Shown here piece by piece: positions 1-6,437 of a stretch of DNA of 8,835 bases. A model generated the notes under the pieces. The model saw nothing but the letters and a program-made list of their open reading frames with translations, was not told the DNA's origin and did no database searches. Positions within the stretch are counted from its first letter, which is position 1; each line of letters starts with the position of its first letter. Made by a program: the position numbers and the translations under genes. The DNA comes from Flavobacteriia bacterium (GTDB taxonomy: Bacteria > Bacteroidota > Bacteroidia > Flavobacteriales > Flavobacteriaceae), in the NCBI GenBank assembly GCA_018500075.1, contig JAHBAN010000085.1:1-8835 (forward strand), written 5' to 3'.

Positions 1-505
1 CGATTATATTGCGCTCACCGATGAAACCAACGAGCGCGCGGGGATGAAGCCCAAGCCGATCTGGAAGCACGTTTTGCGACCACGCACCATTCTTTATACA
101 ACGCTGTGGTCGTTTGTCGGCATATTGCTCGTGGTGGCGCTGTTTGTCCGGTCTGATATCGAGATGACGGTCGCGCCTGTGCGCAACCCGACCTATGTGA
201 CCTTGTCCGACGGCTCGATCCGCAACGTCTACGAAATCCGCCTGCTCAACAAACATGGCGAAGACCGGCCTTTCCGTGTGACTGTGAAGGGCGATCCGGC
301 TGTGCGCTTGCAGCTTGAGGGCAACCCTTACGAGACAGTGACTGTGCCTGCGGACAGCACCTATCTTGTGCGGACCTATGTTGTAGCCCCTCCCGGCTCC
401 AAGCCTGCAGAGAGCGAGCGTGTGGACATTCGCATTTGGGCAGAAGACCTTACGTCGGGTGAGCGGGCCTACAAAGACACGATCTTTAACGGGAGGGCGA
501 ACTGA
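1..505 (+). CDS. ccoG: CcoG, cbb3 oxidase accessory iron-sulfur membrane protein, C-terminal part
   Basis: The gene is cut by the left edge; the reading frame is open from base 2 and gives 167 residues to a TGA at 503-505. CcoG (FixG/RdxA family) is a polytopic membrane protein with ferredoxin-like iron-sulfur clusters that acts in cbb3 oxidase biogenesis and is proposed to reduce copper for CcoN. What is visible is the last cytoplasmic stretch (KPKPIWKHVLRPRTILY), one hydrophobic membrane segment (about WSFVGILLVVALFVRS), and the C-terminal beta-rich Ig-like domain typical of the family, containing the conserved look 'RNPTYVTLSDGSIRN-YEIRLLNKH'. The cysteine clusters would lie upstream of the window. 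An in-frame ATG at 44 is internal, since the frame continues upstream with family-like sequence. The stop overlaps the ccoH start by one base (TGATG). Identity is firm because ccoH, ccoI and ccoS follow. Confidence 0.93.
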   Translation, partial: DYIALTDETNERAGMKPKPIWKHVLRPRTILYTTLWSFVGILLVVALFVRSDIEMTVAPVRNPTYVTLSDGSIRNVYEIRLLNKHGEDRPFRVTVKGDPAVRLQLEGNPYETVTVPADSTYLVRTYVVAPPGSKPAESERVDIRIWAEDLTSGERAYKDTIFNGRAN

Positions 506-960
506 TGCCGCGTGAAATTACGGGCCGTCATGTGTTTCTTGGGTTTTGCGCTGCTTTTGGCGTGATCATTTCGGTGAATGTGCTTTTGGCCTATAACGCT
601 GTCAAAACCTTTCCCGGACTGGAAGTGAAGAACTCCTATGTGGCGAGCCAGGAGTTCAACAAGCGAAAGGCCGCGCAGGAGGCTCTGGGCTGGGAGGTGA
701 GCGCCAGCGCCGAGGGCGGCTTGTTGCGGCTGGTGATGAACGGGCCGGACGGCGCGCCTGTCTATCCCACCGAGATGAAAGCGGTCTTGGGGCGCGCCAC
801 CCAGATCAAGGACGATCAATTGCTCGAGTTTCGCCATGACGGCACCGCTTTTGTCGCGCCGGTTGCGCTTGAGCGGGGCAATTGGAACATCCGGATGACG
901 GCAACCGCTGAGGATGGCACGCTGTATAGCCGCCGTCTTGTGTTGCGTGTGAAACAGTGA
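505..960 (+). CDS. ccoH: CcoH (FixH family), cbb3 oxidase assembly membrane protein
   Basis: This 151-residue protein belongs to the FixH/CcoH family, small bitopic inner-membrane proteins needed for stable assembly of cbb3 cytochrome oxidase. One N-terminal membrane segment is seen at about residues 8-30 (HVFLGFCAAFGVIISVNVLL), followed directly by the family-like stretch NAVKTFPGLEVKNSYVASQEF at 31-51, which carries the N-x-Y and Q-x-F-N positions common in FixH proteins. The rest is a periplasmic beta-rich domain ending at residue 151. The ATG at 505 shares its A with the ccoG stop and has a strong purine-rich ribosome site (GGGAGGG at 491-497). No cysteine pair or haem motif is visible. 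The role follows from family and position between ccoG and ccoI. Confidence 0.94.
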   Translation: MPREITGRHVFLGFCAAFGVIISVNVLLAYNAVKTFPGLEVKNSYVASQEFNKRKAAQEALGWEVSASAEGGLLRLVMNGPDGAPVYPTEMKAVLGRATQIKDDQLLEFRHDGTAFVAPVALERGNWNIRMTATAEDGTLYSRRLVLRVKQ

Positions 961-962
961 GG
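958..962 (+). promoter_or_regulatory. Ribosome binding site deciding the GTG start of ccoI
   Basis: TGAGG at 958-962 includes the ccoH stop codon and lies 8 bases before the GTG at 971. The ccoI frame is closed by a TGA at 950-952, so GTG 971 is the first possible start. The first in-frame ATG comes only at residue 114, inside the family-conserved region. A second purine run (GGGAG, 966-970) touches the start codon itself and is too close to serve. Confidence 0.6.
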
Positions 963-970
963 CGCGGGAG

Positions 971-3148
971 GTGAGCACCGGTCTGTCAGCCTGTCCTGCC
1001 TGTTCTGCGGCCCCCGCTGCGGAAGATCTGGCCGAGCGCGCCGCGCAGAAAAATGCGCGGCTGGCGTTGTCTTTGCCGAACATTCACTGCGCCGCCTGTA
1101 TTTCGGCGGTGGAGCGGCGGCTTGCAGCAGAGCCGGGCGTGAAGACGGCGCGCGTCAACCTGACGCTGAAGCGGGCGACGATTGAAGCCGAGAAGGATGT
1201 GAGCGCGCGCCAGCTTGTCGAGGCGCTGGGCGAAATCGGCTATGAGGCGCATGAGCTGGACGCCGGCACGCTGAGCGCGACAGAGACTGACAAGGCGGGG
1301 CGCGAGCTTTTGATGCGGCTGGCTGTGGCGGGCTTTGCGGCGATGAATGTGATGCTGTTGAGCGTGTCTGTCTGGTCGGGGGCGGCGGATGCGACGCGGG
1401 ATATGTTTCACTGGATATCGGCGGCGATCACGCTGCCGACAGTTCTTTTTGCGGGCCAGCCGTTTTACAAAAGCGCTTGGAGTGTTCTCAAGCACGGCCA
1501 TTTGAATATGGATGTGCCGATCACGCTGGCGATTGTTTTGGCGGTTGTCACCTCGCTTTGGGAGACGACGCTTTCGGGGGCGCACGCCTATTTTGACGCG
1601 GCATTGGCGCTGACGTTTTTTCTATTGGCAGGCCGGTATCTTGACCACCGCACCCGCGCGATTGCCCGCTCGGCGGCAGAAGAGCTTGCGGCGCTGGAAG
1701 TGCCGCGCGTGACCCTTCTGATTGACGGGCAAGAGCGCGAGCTGCCCACGGCGGAGCTTCGGCTGGGCGATATTGTTCTTGTGCGGCCCGGCGGGCGGAT
1801 GCCTGTGGACGGAGAGATCATCGAGGGCCAGAGCGAGCTTGACCGCTCCTTGCTGACGGGGGAGAGCCTGCCGGTGTTTGCCGGTGTGGGTCAGGCTGTG
1901 TCGGCGGGCGAAGTGAACCTGACCGGACCTTTGAAAATCCGCGCGACGGCGGTTGGCGAAGAAACCTCCTTGCACCGTATGGCCGACTTGGTGGCGATCG
2001 CGGAGTCCGGGCGCTCTAAATATACCTCGCTGGCGGATGCGGCGGCCAAGCTCTATGCGCCGGGTGTGCATATCCTGTCGGCTTTGGCCTTTTTGGGCTG
2101 GTTGCTTTACTCCGGGGATATGCGGGTCGCGCTCAATATTGCGGCGGCGGTTCTGATTATCACCTGCCCCTGTGCGCTTGGGCTGGCTGTGCCGGCTGTG
2201 ACGACAGCGGCGAGCGGCAAGCTGTTTCGCAAGGGAATGCTCATCAAGCATGAAACCGCGATGGAGCGTCTGGCGCAGGTTGATACTGTTGTGTTTGACA
2301 AAACCGGCACGCTGACCGAGGGCACCCCCGAGCTGATCAATGCGGCGGCGATCTCGCAGGAGGATATGGCGCTGGCCATGGCGCTTGCCGAAGGCTCGTC
2401 GCATCCTTTGTCGCGCGCGATCTGGGCGGCGGGCAAAGCGGCGGGTGTGGCGCCTGTGGCGCTGAGCGAGCAGAGCGAGGTGCCCGGCTATGGCGCGCAA
2501 GGGCGGCTTGACGGGCAGTGCGTGCGCCTTGGGCGTGCGGGCTGGGTTGGCGCAGACGCGGGTGAGAAAACCAGCAGCTGGCTTCAGCGCGGCGAAGGCC
2601 CAGCGGTGGCGTTTGAATTTGCCGACAGTTTGCGCGCGGGCGCCCAAGAGGCTGTGAGCGCGCTCAAGGCGTCGGGCAAGGATGTGATCCTGTTGTCGGG
2701 CGATACGCGGCTTGCTGTCGGGGCCATGGCGGAGCGGCTTGGCATTGAGACATGGATTGCCGAAGCCCTGCCGCGCGAGAAAGCCGAGCGCATTGCGGCG
2801 CTTGCCGCAGAGGGCCATCATGTTTTGATGGTGGGGGACGGGCTTAACGATACGGCGGCGCTCACGGCGGCTTATGTTTCTATTTCGCCTGCGAGCGCTT
2901 TGGATGCGGCGCGTGTGGCGAGCGATATTGTGTTGCTGGGCGGCAATCTTGCCCCGATTGCGGAGGCCACGGAAACCGCGCGCTCGGCTGTGCGCCGTAT
3001 CAAAGAGAACTTCCAGATTGCGACGGTTTACAATATCATCGCCGTGCCGCTGGCTGTGGCAGGGATGGCGACGCCGCTGATCGCCGCTTTGGCGATGTCG
3101 GCCTCGTCGATCACAGTTTCGCTCAATGCGCTGCGCCTGAGAGGATAA
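971..3148 (+). CDS. ccoI: CcoI, copper-transporting P1B-type ATPase for cbb3 oxidase
   Basis: CcoI/FixI moves copper out of the cytosol with ATP hydrolysis to supply the CuB site of cytochrome cbb3. The 725-residue protein shows every expected element. There is an N-terminal CPAC pair (C8, C11) and a heavy-metal-associated domain at about 30-95 with the metal motif HCAAC (C40, C43). Four membrane helices lie at about 116-136, 147-163, 182-198 and 208-224, including the MDVP signature at 180-183. The actuator domain carries TGES at 296-299, and the transport motif is CPC at 399-401. The phosphorylated aspartate D443 sits in DKTGT, the P1B-specific HP pair is H478-P479, and GDGLND spans 622-627. 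A C-terminal helix pair carries YN and MSASS signatures at about 685-720. No key residue is missing and length is normal. It starts with GTG, 10 bases after ccoH, and is followed by ccoS after 3 bases. General CopA exporters look similar, but the neighbours and the MNVMLLSVSVW helix favour CcoI. Confidence 0.97.
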   Translation: MSTGLSACPACSAAPAAEDLAERAAQKNARLALSLPNIHCAACISAVERRLAAEPGVKTARVNLTLKRATIEAEKDVSARQLVEALGEIGYEAHELDAGTLSATETDKAGRELLMRLAVAGFAAMNVMLLSVSVWSGAADATRDMFHWISAAITLPTVLFAGQPFYKSAWSVLKHGHLNMDVPITLAIVLAVVTSLWETTLSGAHAYFDAALALTFFLLAGRYLDHRTRAIARSAAEELAALEVPRVTLLIDGQERELPTAELRLGDIVLVRPGGRMPVDGEIIEGQSELDRSLLTGESLPVFAGVGQAVSAGEVNLTGPLKIRATAVGEETSLHRMADLVAIAESGRSKYTSLADAAAKLYAPGVHILSALAFLGWLLYSGDMRVALNIAAAVLIITCPCALGLAVPAVTTAASGKLFRKGMLIKHETAMERLAQVDTVVFDKTGTLTEGTPELINAAAISQEDMALAMALAEGSSHPLSRAIWAAGKAAGVAPVALSEQSEVPGYGAQGRLDGQCVRLGRAGWVGADAGEKTSSWLQRGEGPAVAFEFADSLRAGAQEAVSALKASGKDVILLSGDTRLAVGAMAERLGIETWIAEALPREKAERIAALAAEGHHVLMVGDGLNDTAALTAAYVSISPASALDAARVASDIVLLGGNLAPIAEATETARSAVRRIKENFQIATVYNIIAVPLAVAGMATPLIAALAMSASSITVSLNALRLRG
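3141..3145 (+). promoter_or_regulatory. Ribosome binding site supporting the TTG start of ccoS
   Basis: GAGGA at 3141-3145 lies in the last codons of ccoI, 6 bases before the TTG at 3152; a second purine patch (AAGG, 3147-3150) follows. The following frame encodes a clear CcoS, so this site decides the unusual TTG start. Confidence 0.65.
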
Positions 3149-3151
3149 GGT

Positions 3152-3313
3152 TTGAATATTCTAAGTTATCTGATCCCGATCTCTTTGATCCTGGGTGGTG
3201 TCGGGCTTGGCTTTTTTATTTTTACGCTCAAGACCAACCAATATGACGACCCCGAGGGGGACGCGCGGCGGATTTTGTCAGGTGAGTATGACGACAGGCC
3301 CAAGCAGGACTGA
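3152..3313 (+). CDS. ccoS: CcoS, small cbb3 oxidase maturation protein (TTG start)
   Basis: This 53-residue protein starts at TTG 3152, three bases after the ccoI stop, and ends at TGA 3311-3313. The N-terminal half is one hydrophobic membrane segment (NILSYLIPISLILGGVGLGF then FIFTL, residues 2-25). It is followed by the CcoS signature around KTNQYDDPEGDARRIL (27-42), an acidic, arginine-containing motif conserved in this family (PF03597 type), and a short charged tail. CcoS is required in Rhodobacter-type bacteria for insertion of redox cofactors into the cbb3 catalytic subunit. There is no in-frame ATG near the start, so ATG-only or length-limited gene calling would lose this gene. It closes the ccoGHIS set; the next gene is convergent and its stop lies 12 bases away. 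Confidence 0.93.
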   Translation: MNILSYLIPISLILGGVGLGFFIFTLKTNQYDDPEGDARRILSGEYDDRPKQD

Positions 3314-3325
3314 GCGGCGCGCCCC

Positions 3326-4753
3326 TTAGCCCGGCCCCATCATGAAGCAGGTTACATTGCGCGCCTGAAGGCGGCGGCAGGCTGTTTCTGCGCGTTCGCG
3401 GGTGAGGCCGTTGAAGTTGGCTTCATAGCCTTTCGGGCGTTTCACGACGCTGCGCAGCGAGCCATCGAGGGTTTCCATCTCGTTGAGGGCGGTTTTGAGC
3501 AGGGCGCGTTCGGCATGGTAGCGCGAATTGAAGCGTCCGACATTGATCCCCCAATGTTTGCCGCCTTCGCCGGAGAGGCGTGTGACGACTTCGCGCGGCT
3601 GCGCCTGAGCGCTGGGGCGCGATTTGATGGCGCTTTGGACCGAGGCGAGCACCAGATCTTTGGGCCGCGCGGCCGGGCTGGTCTTGGGCTGTGCGGCGGG
3701 GCTTGTGGTGAGGCTTGCGGCCTGGGCTTCGAGGAGCGCGGCCTTGATATCGTCTTTCATGGCGATCAGCACGGGGGCTGGCTCTTGGCTTGGGCGCATC
3801 TGTGGGCGCAGGCTTGTTTTGACAGCGGTCACAAGGCGGATTGTGCGGCCTGATGTGCCGTCATTTTCGGCCAGAAGCGGGCCTGTTTCGAGGCCATATT
3901 CGGGGGTGTCGGGCTTGTTCAGGCGGGCGCGGCTCGGGGCTTTGCGAAAGCCGAGATCAAGCAGTTCGGCGATGCGGGCGTTGCGCGTGGCTGTGGAGCG
4001 GCCGCCAAAGACCGTCGCGATGATCCGTTCGTTGCCGCGCTGGGCCGAGGACACAAGATTGAAGCCGGCGGCGCGGGTGTAGCCTGTTTTTATCCCGTCG
4101 GCACCTTTGTAGGCGGCGAGCAGGCGGCGGTTGGTATTGGCGACTTGGCGGATGCCGGCGTCGGCTGTCGTGCGCGAGAACAGGTTGTAATACTCGGGGT
4201 AGTCATAGAGCACATGGCGGCCCAGGATCGTCATGTCACGCGCTGTCGACATATGGCCGTTTTCTGTCAGGCCATTGGCATTTTTGAAGGTTGTGCGGGT
4301 CATGCCGAGGGCTTTGGCTGTGCGGTTCATCCGGCGGGCAAACTTGGCTTCGGAGCCTGAAATCGCCTCGCCGATCGCAGTGGCGCAGTCATTGGCTGAT
4401 TTGATCGCGGCGGCGCGGATGCAATAGCGCAGTTTGATTTTCTGACCGGGCCGAAGCCCAAGCTTTGAGGGCGGCTCGGCGGCGGCGTTTCTGGAGATCA
4501 CGATGTTTGTATCAAGATCGATTTCGCCTTTTTCGATCGCTTCAAAGGCGATGTAGAGCGTCATCATTTTTGTGAGGGAGGCGGGGTGAAGCCGGGTGTC
4601 GGCGTTCTCTGAATGCAGCACTTCGCCTGTGCGGGCGTCCATCACGAGGGCGGCGTAGGGCGCGGCGATGGCGCTGGTTGGCAGCGCGGCCAGCATCATG
4701 ATCCATGCAAAGAAGAGAGGACCCAAACGGGCCACAGAGATACACTGTCTCAC
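3326..4753 (-). CDS. Serine-type D-alanyl-D-alanine carboxypeptidase with C-terminal SPOR domain
   Basis: This 475-residue secreted peptidoglycan enzyme of the DacA/DacF (peptidase S11) type removes the terminal D-alanine of stem peptides in the periplasm. A signal peptide covers residues 1-31 (hydrophobic LFFAWIMMLAALP, probable AIA-A cleavage). The catalytic motifs are all present: SLTK at 59-62 (nucleophile S59, base K62), SAN at 119-121 and KTG at 222-224. After about residue 270 the usual PBP5 C-terminal beta domain and amphipathic anchor are not recognisable. Instead there is a low-complexity Ala/Pro/Ser linker with a repeat (350-365) and a C-terminal SPOR domain (about 399-475, WGINVGRF...GLTRERAETACRRL), a fold that binds denuded septal glycan. 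C459 and C469 in the SPOR part could form a disulfide. The GTG start has an AAAAAGG site 8 bases before it; no ATG lies upstream in frame before a TAG. The septal role is inferred from SPOR biology. Confidence 0.93.
   Translation of the reverse strand: MRQCISVARLGPLFFAWIMMLAALPTSAIAAPYAALVMDARTGEVLHSENADTRLHPASLTKMMTLYIAFEAIEKGEIDLDTNIVISRNAAAEPPSKLGLRPGQKIKLRYCIRAAAIKSANDCATAIGEAISGSEAKFARRMNRTAKALGMTRTTFKNANGLTENGHMSTARDMTILGRHVLYDYPEYYNLFSRTTADAGIRQVANTNRRLLAAYKGADGIKTGYTRAAGFNLVSSAQRGNERIIATVFGGRSTATRNARIAELLDLGFRKAPSRARLNKPDTPEYGLETGPLLAENDGTSGRTIRLVTAVKTSLRPQMRPSQEPAPVLIAMKDDIKAALLEAQAASLTTSPAAQPKTSPAARPKDLVLASVQSAIKSRPSAQAQPREVVTRLSGEGGKHWGINVGRFNSRYHAERALLKTALNEMETLDGSLRSVVKRPKGYEANFNGLTRERAETACRRLQARNVTCFMMGPG
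3659..3706 (-). repeat. Two-copy tandem repeat in the carboxypeptidase linker (TSPAAxPK x2)
   Basis: Two adjacent 24-base units encode residues 350-357 (TSPAAQPK) and 358-365 (TSPAARPK) of the carboxypeptidase. The nucleotide copies differ at several positions while the protein copies differ at one, so the duplication is not very recent. It lies in the flexible linker between the peptidase domain and the SPOR domain. Confidence 0.75.
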
Positions 4754-4761
4754 AGCTTTTG

Positions 4762-4768
4762 CCTTTTT
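4762..4768 (-). promoter_or_regulatory. Ribosome binding site deciding the GTG start of the carboxypeptidase
   Basis: On the minus strand AAAAAGG ends 8 bases before the GTG whose first base is 4753. A second in-frame GTG seven codons into the gene (first base 4735) has only a weak purine run before it, and the longer form gives a better signal peptide with a positively charged start (MRQCISVAR). Confidence 0.55.
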
Positions 4769-4938
4769 CTGCCTCGGGTGCCGCCGATTTGCTCGACTGA
4801 CAAATTTATTGAGGAAAGGCTAACATATCGCGGCTATTGAATAAAGTTTTCATTTTGGCAGGGAGGTTGCGAATTTTCGGCACATTTAGTTGTCTGTTGT
4901 TTGGGGTATACTAGATAAAGCATTGTGGCGGAAATATG

Positions 4939-4973
4939 GCTGGCTCTGCCATGTTTGTGCTGACAGAGCCGGC
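4939..4973 (-). terminator. Imperfect hairpin after the last gene of the minus-strand operon, possible terminator
   Basis: Arms of 13 bases (4939-4951 and 4961-4973) pair around a 9-base loop. Read on the minus strand, the stem has one C:A mismatch and one U:G pair and is otherwise complementary. It begins 11 bases after the TGA of the reductase gene, which suits transcription termination of that operon. The sequence after the stem on the minus strand (CATATTTCC) has only a short run of T, so intrinsic termination may be weak or need a factor. It could also protect the mRNA end. Confidence 0.5.
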
Positions 4974-4983
4974 GCGGGGTCTG

Positions 4984-6024
4984 TCAGGTCAGTTTGATGA
5001 TCTGCTTGCCGATGTTGCGGCCCTCCAGAAGCCCCATGAAGGCGCGGGGCGCGTTGTGAAGCCCTTCGGTGATGTCTTCGAGGTAGGCGAGCTGGCCTGT
5101 CGCGACCAGCGGCGCGATTTCTTTGAGGAAAGCCGGGTAGTGGCTGTAGTGGTTTGAGATGATAAAGCCGTTGACCGACATCTGTTTGACCAGAATGGAG
5201 CGCCAGAGCGCGGGGAGCCTGTCTGGACCCTCCGAGCGGACTCCGCCGCCGAGGGCGCCGGCATTGTAGCCCGAGATCATCCCGCAGACGGGAATGCGCC
5301 CGAAGGTGTTCATCAGGGGGAGGACGGCTTCAAAGACTTTGCCGCCGACATTTTCAAAGTAGATGTCGACGCCTTCGGGCGCGGCTTGGGCAATGGCTTG
5401 GCGCAGGCTTTTGGCGCTGTCATGGGCGCGGTGGTCGATTGCGGCGTCAAAGCCGAATGTCTCAAGCGCCAGCGCGCATTTGTCGGCACCGCCCGCGATG
5501 GCCACGGTGCGCAAGCCCTTCGCCTTGGCGATCTGGCCGACCATGGAGCCGACAGGGCCGGTTGCGGCTGCGACAACGAGGGTTTCGCCGGCTTGGGGGC
5601 GGCCCAGCTCTGTCAGCCCATACCAGCCGGTGAAGCCGGGCATTCCGAGAACGCCGAGGGCGGTTGTCGCGGGCAGGCTGTTGTCGAGCTTGCGCAGCTG
5701 GTTGGCGGGGAGGCAGCCGTGGCTGGCCCAGCCGAACATACCGAAGGCCATGTCGCCCACGGCAAAATCGGGCGAGCGTGAGGCGATGACCTCGCCGACG
5801 GCACCGGCTTCCATGACGCCGCCGATGGGCACGGGGGCGGCGTAGCTTTTGGCGTCATCCATGCGCCCGCGCATATAGGGATCGAGCGAGAAGGCGTGCA
5901 GCTTGACCAGCACTTCGCCCGCAGCGGGCTTTGGCAAGGGCCGCTCAACCAGAGCGAAATCGCTGTCTTTGGGCGCGCCGACGGGGCGGGCGGCAAGGGT
6001 GATCTGGTGCAGGGTCTCGCTCAT
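4984..6024 (-). CDS. NADPH-dependent reductase, zinc-free MDR family (CurA / leukotriene B4 dehydrogenase-like)
   Basis: This 346-residue protein is a medium-chain dehydrogenase/reductase of the zinc-independent group that reduces the double bond of alpha,beta-unsaturated ketones or related enones with NADPH (curcumin reductase CurA, prostaglandin reductase, double-bond reductases). Supporting signatures are DPYMRGRM at 48-55, LGMPGFTGWYGL at 126-137, the Rossmann nucleotide-binding turn AAATGPVGSMVGQIAK at 152-167, and YFENVGG at 222-228. The structural and catalytic zinc ligands of alcohol dehydrogenases are not seen. It is the last gene of the minus-strand operon. Its ATG overlaps the thioesterase stop by 4 bases (ATGA), with an AAGGA ribosome site at 6035-6039. 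Quinone reductase activity is often written for such proteins and cannot be excluded. The true substrate is unknown; the acyl-CoA-type neighbours hint at an enone arising in the same route. Confidence 0.9.
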   Translation of the reverse strand: MSETLHQITLAARPVGAPKDSDFALVERPLPKPAAGEVLVKLHAFSLDPYMRGRMDDAKSYAAPVPIGGVMEAGAVGEVIASRSPDFAVGDMAFGMFGWASHGCLPANQLRKLDNSLPATTALGVLGMPGFTGWYGLTELGRPQAGETLVVAAATGPVGSMVGQIAKAKGLRTVAIAGGADKCALALETFGFDAAIDHRAHDSAKSLRQAIAQAAPEGVDIYFENVGGKVFEAVLPLMNTFGRIPVCGMISGYNAGALGGGVRSEGPDRLPALWRSILVKQMSVNGFIISNHYSHYPAFLKEIAPLVATGQLAYLEDITEGLHNAPRAFMGLLEGRNIGKQIIKLT

Positions 6025-6437
6025 GGGGTGGCTGTCCTTTGTTCTGTGCCGCGATACCGGAAGACGGCTGTGGCTGTTGCGATCAGAGCGCCTGTGCTGT
6101 CGTGAAGCTCTCCGGATGCGAAAGCCGTCTTGCGGCCACCGCCTGTTTTGTGGCCCGTGGCTGTGACAGCTTCGCCCGTGGCAACGCCGAGGTAATTGAC
6201 GTTGAGCGAGAGGGTCATGACGAGCTGGCGCAGATCGGGATCGCCGGTATAGGCGACGGCAAAGCCCATCGCTGTGTCGAGCAGCGTTGCATGAACGCCG
6301 CCGTGCAGGATGTGATAGCGGTTGCCGAGGTGATCATGGAGGGGCTGGGTCAGGGTGCAGCGGCCCTCGGACCAGTCTGTGACCGTAAAGCCGAGCGTTT
6401 CTTGAAACGGGTATGGTGCTTCTATGAGAGAGGTCAT
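6021..6437 (-). CDS. PaaI-type hotdog-fold acyl-CoA thioesterase
   Basis: This 138-residue single-domain protein has the size and pattern of the PaaI/YdiI/4HBT group, which hydrolyses the thioester of acyl-CoA or aryl-CoA and can rescue CoA from dead-end intermediates. The key segment is N39-R-Y-H-I-L-H45-G-G followed by D54, matching the HGG-x(6)-D arrangement in which the aspartate acts as nucleophile or base in PaaI. The C-terminal part has the expected strands with TATGHKTGGGRKTAFASGEL (93-112), and the protein ends shortly after a ATAVFRY strand. The ATG at 6437 is preferred. It overlaps the kinase stop by 4 bases and has AAGGA (6445-6449) 7 bases before it, and the family match begins just after it. 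The frame is open much further upstream, but that part only mirrors the kinase gene. The substrate is not predictable. Confidence 0.9.
   Translation of the reverse strand: MTSLIEAPYPFQETLGFTVTDWSEGRCTLTQPLHDHLGNRYHILHGGVHATLLDTAMGFAVAYTGDPDLRQLVMTLSLNVNYLGVATGEAVTATGHKTGGGRKTAFASGELHDSTGALIATATAVFRYRGTEQRTATP

Larger units (their letters stand above)
4754..4983. other. AT-rich intergenic stretch between the carboxypeptidase gene and the reductase operon end
   Basis: This 230-base gap has no convincing coding sequence. Its part 4801-4920 is clearly richer in A and T than the genes around it. It should contain the promoter of the carboxypeptidase gene (reading leftward), but I find no convincing pair of -35 and -10 boxes on that strand. 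On the + strand there is a good isolated -10 hexamer, TATACT at 4907-4912, without a good -35 at 16-18 bases and with no gene downstream on that strand. No FNR-type palindrome is visible. The right end holds the hairpin at 4939-4973. Confidence 0.5.

Noticed and set aside
469..1083. 204-codon minus-strand frame opposite ccoH
   Set aside because: It lies entirely over ccoH and its junctions, which have clear family identity; no motif or plausible context supports it.
1622..2821. 399-codon open frame on the minus strand opposite ccoI
   Set aside because: ccoI on the + strand has all P-type ATPase motifs through this region. The antisense product is arginine- and histidine-rich without recognisable motifs, as expected for the mirror frame of a GC-rich gene.
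3315..3322. GGCGCGCC palindrome in the gap between ccoS and the carboxypeptidase stop
   Set aside because: It is a perfect 8-base palindrome with no loop space, common by chance in GC-rich DNA; there is no T-run or operator context.
4613..4840. 75-codon + strand frame running from the carboxypeptidase start into the intergenic stretch
   Set aside because: Most of it is antisense to the signal peptide region and the remainder has no family pattern, so there is no reason to call a gene.
5363..5845. Several + strand frames (up to 160 codons) opposite the reductase gene
   Set aside because: They are frame shadows of a conserved MDR reductase; composition is low-complexity Ala/Pro/Arg with no domain signature.
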